Source: Spirochaetota bacterium (lineage in GTDB: Bacteria; Spirochaetota; Leptospiria; Turneriellales; Turneriellaceae). From it: a stretch of 7,194 bases of DNA. The stretch lies in assembly GCA_029561505.1 (NCBI GenBank), contig JAKQXK010000308.1:1-7194 (forward strand), in the 5' to 3' direction. The notes under the pieces are model-generated. The model saw nothing but the letters and a program-made list of their open reading frames with translations. It was not told the DNA's origin and searched no databases. Position numbers and translations under genes: made by a program. Below are positions 6,353-7,194 of the stretch, piece after piece (the stretch's first letter is position 1; each line of letters begins with the position of its first letter).

Positions 6353-7038
6353 TTGCGCGGTGCCCCCGAATCGGTGGCACCTTCGGCGCCCGCCTTGTCA
6401 ATTGGCTCAAAGTATTCGAGCCGCGTGAACGCCGCCGGGTGAGCCGGGCGCGTAAAGTTCTGGCGCGCATCGTCTGGTGGGTACGCAGTGCCGATCGCAG
6501 GCCGCTCTACCCACCCGGTGCGGGGTTTCCAGGTATCGGCGAAAAACGCAAAAACGGCAAAGGCACCGTCTGAGTTTCGCGCTTTCAGTTTACGCATTTC
6601 TTTGAAAAGATAACCAAGCTTAAATACCTGCCCGTCTTTTAGCTCAATGCGTACGGTCGCGGGTTCGAATTCATAAACATCGCCGTCTTTACCGCCGCTC
6701 ATTTTGCGCGCGCGGTAGTTCTCTATCGCCAGCTCGCGTATGTCTTCGGCCCTGATTGTCTGGTTATACTGTATCTGCCCTTTCTTATGCGTGAAAGAAT
6801 ATGTCGCGGGTATCTGCGTTTCGGCGAGCAGAACGGTCTTGTCGCCCAAATGAATGCGCAACCTGACATTGGTTTGCGCTACAACTTCAGCTTTTCGCCC
6901 TTTTTTGTTGCCGGGCATTTTTTCGGGCTGCTCGACCTGGGGTTGCGCCACCGTCGGCTCTTGCGGCGGTGAAGGGTAACTGACTGCAGAGACACTATAT
7001 TGTAAAAAAGCAAGAACCAGAATAGACAATAGACGCAT
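6349..7038 (-). CDS. Exported protein of unknown function
   Basis: A 229-aa protein from ATG 7038. I do not recognise the family. Residues 1-18 are a Sec signal peptide (MRLLSILVLAF core, cleavage after SVSA). Residues 22-48 form a Pro/Gln/Lys-rich linker. The remainder mixes short beta-like segments (LRIHLGDKTVLLAE, YSFTHKKGQIQYN, ATVRIELKDGQVFKLGYLF) with basic stretches, and the C-terminal 40 residues are polar and probably disordered. There is no membrane helix after the signal and no cysteine, so it is likely a soluble periplasmic or secreted protein. A GTG at 7059 would add seven residues ahead of the signal; GAGGG (7048-7052), 9 nt upstream of 7038, favours the ATG. It overlaps the glycosyltransferase start by 4 nt, which suggests a shared envelope function. 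Confidence 0.8.
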   Translation of the reverse strand: MRLLSILVLAFLQYSVSAVSYPSPPQEPTVAQPQVEQPEKMPGNKKGRKAEVVAQTNVRLRIHLGDKTVLLAETQIPATYSFTHKKGQIQYNQTIRAEDIRELAIENYRARKMSGGKDGDVYEFEPATVRIELKDGQVFKLGYLFKEMRKLKARNSDGAFAVFAFFADTWKPRTGWVERPAIGTAYPPDDARQNFTRPAHPAAFTRLEYFEPIDKAGAEGATDSGAPRK

Positions 7039-7047
7039 CGAAGCAGA

Positions 7048-7052
7048 CCCTC
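7048..7052 (-). promoter_or_regulatory. Ribosome binding site (GAGGG) of the exported unknown protein
   Basis: GAGGG on the minus strand, 9 nt before the ATG at 7038. Its first two bases are also the last two bases of a 7-bp hairpin arm (7051-7057), so folding could limit ribosome access. Confidence 0.6.
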
Positions 7053-7073
7053 GCGGCACAAAATACGCCGCGA
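7051..7073 (-). promoter_or_regulatory. Hairpin abutting the ribosome binding site
   Basis: TCGCGGC (7051-7057) and GCCGCGA (7067-7073) are perfect 7-bp inverted arms around a 9-nt AT-rich loop (7058-7066). In the transcript the 3' arm ends inside the GAGGG ribosome binding site. The stem has six G-C pairs and one A-U pair. It could damp translation of the exported protein or protect the mRNA 5' end; neither is shown. Confidence 0.4.
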
Positions 7074-7092
7074 CAAGTCTTTTGTGGTGGAT

Positions 7093-7119
7093 ATTCAGAA
7101 TGCCAATGGCATTCTGAAT
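7093..7119. repeat. 27-bp near-perfect palindrome just after a stop codon
   Basis: ATTCAGAATGCCA (7093-7105) and its exact inverse TGGCATTCTGAAT (7107-7119) flank a single A at 7106. As RNA it folds to about 12 bp with a 3-nt loop. It begins 4 nt after the stop codon of the partial gene (7126-7124) on the minus strand, the position of a terminator, but neither strand has a U-run after it. It may instead be an mRNA-stabilising hairpin, a weak or factor-assisted terminator, or an operator for a dimeric regulator. Confidence 0.6.
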
Positions 7120-7146
7120 GTGCTTAGAGCAGACCCTTCAGAATGC
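7094..7146. repeat. 10-bp word TTCAGAATGC three times (two direct, one inverted)
   Basis: TTCAGAATGC lies at 7094-7103 and 7137-7146, with the inverse GCATTCTGAA at 7109-7118. The middle copy can pair with either outer copy. The outer right copy is inside the last codons of the partial gene, so two alternative hairpins, with the stop codon in the loop of one, are possible. Confidence 0.5.
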
Positions 7147-7194
7147 TCGCGCCTGCAGCGAGCAATCCACCGCCAGGTTCTTCGCCGTCTGGCG
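7124..7194 (-). CDS. C-terminal end of an unrecognised protein, cut by window edge
   Basis: On the minus strand, one frame from the right edge runs PDGEEPGGGLLAAGASILKG and ends in TAA (7126-7124) after 22 full codons. The other two minus frames read as Arg/Trp/Cys-rich shadow sequence, and the stop lies just before a palindrome, as expected for a gene end. The acidic-glycine stretch followed by an Ala/Leu-rich tail is too short to name. It is probably upstream in the same direction as the exported protein, 85 nt away. The coding stretch itself contains two small inverted repeats: TGCTCGC (7144-7150) with GCGAGCA (7158-7164), and CGCCAG (7171-7176) with CTGGCG (7189-7194). Confidence 0.55.
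   Translation of the reverse strand, partial: PDGEEPGGGLLAAGASILKGLL

Overview
This window looks like a piece of a free-living Gram-negative-type bacterial chromosome with roughly mid-50s % GC. Codon use looks even throughout, and I see no mobile element, CRISPR array, tRNA or rRNA. A Leptospiraceae-like spirochaete such as Turneriella would fit the GC level, the relaxed lipobox and the bactofilin next to housekeeping genes. That is an inference from style, not something the sequence proves.

Layout: eight of the nine genes are on the minus strand. Read in transcription order from the right edge, they are: (1) the last 22 codons of an unknown gene; (2) an unrecognised exported protein of 229 aa; (3) a GT4-type glycosyltransferase whose GTG start overlaps the stop of gene 2 by 4 nt; then, on the plus strand, (4) an exported SOUL-family haem-binding-like protein, convergent with gene 3 (8 nt apart) and divergent from the next gene; (5) a PhoD-like metallophosphoesterase lipoprotein; (6) a DASS/SLC13 sodium-anion symporter; (7) a CaCA-family sodium/calcium exchanger; (8) a bactofilin; (9) the N-terminal 95 residues of a RecJ-type DHH exonuclease, cut by the left edge.

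How they may work together: genes 5-7 are closely spaced and could form one transcription unit. It would pair a periplasm-facing phosphoesterase, an anion importer driven by sodium, and a sodium/calcium antiporter. PhoD enzymes are calcium-dependent, so a phosphorus- or anion-scavenging cassette with calcium supply is an attractive guess. Genes 8-9 (cytoskeletal scaffold and DNA-repair nuclease) are 6 nt apart and probably cotranslated. Genes 2-3 are translationally coupled and may act together at the cell envelope.

The most unusual non-coding signal is at the right edge. A 10-base word occurs three times around the stop codon of the partial gene, in an order that allows two mutually exclusive RNA hairpins. 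A second hairpin abuts the ribosome binding site of the following gene. A near-perfect -10 box placed so that transcription would begin at the start codon also suggests a leaderless SOUL-family mRNA.
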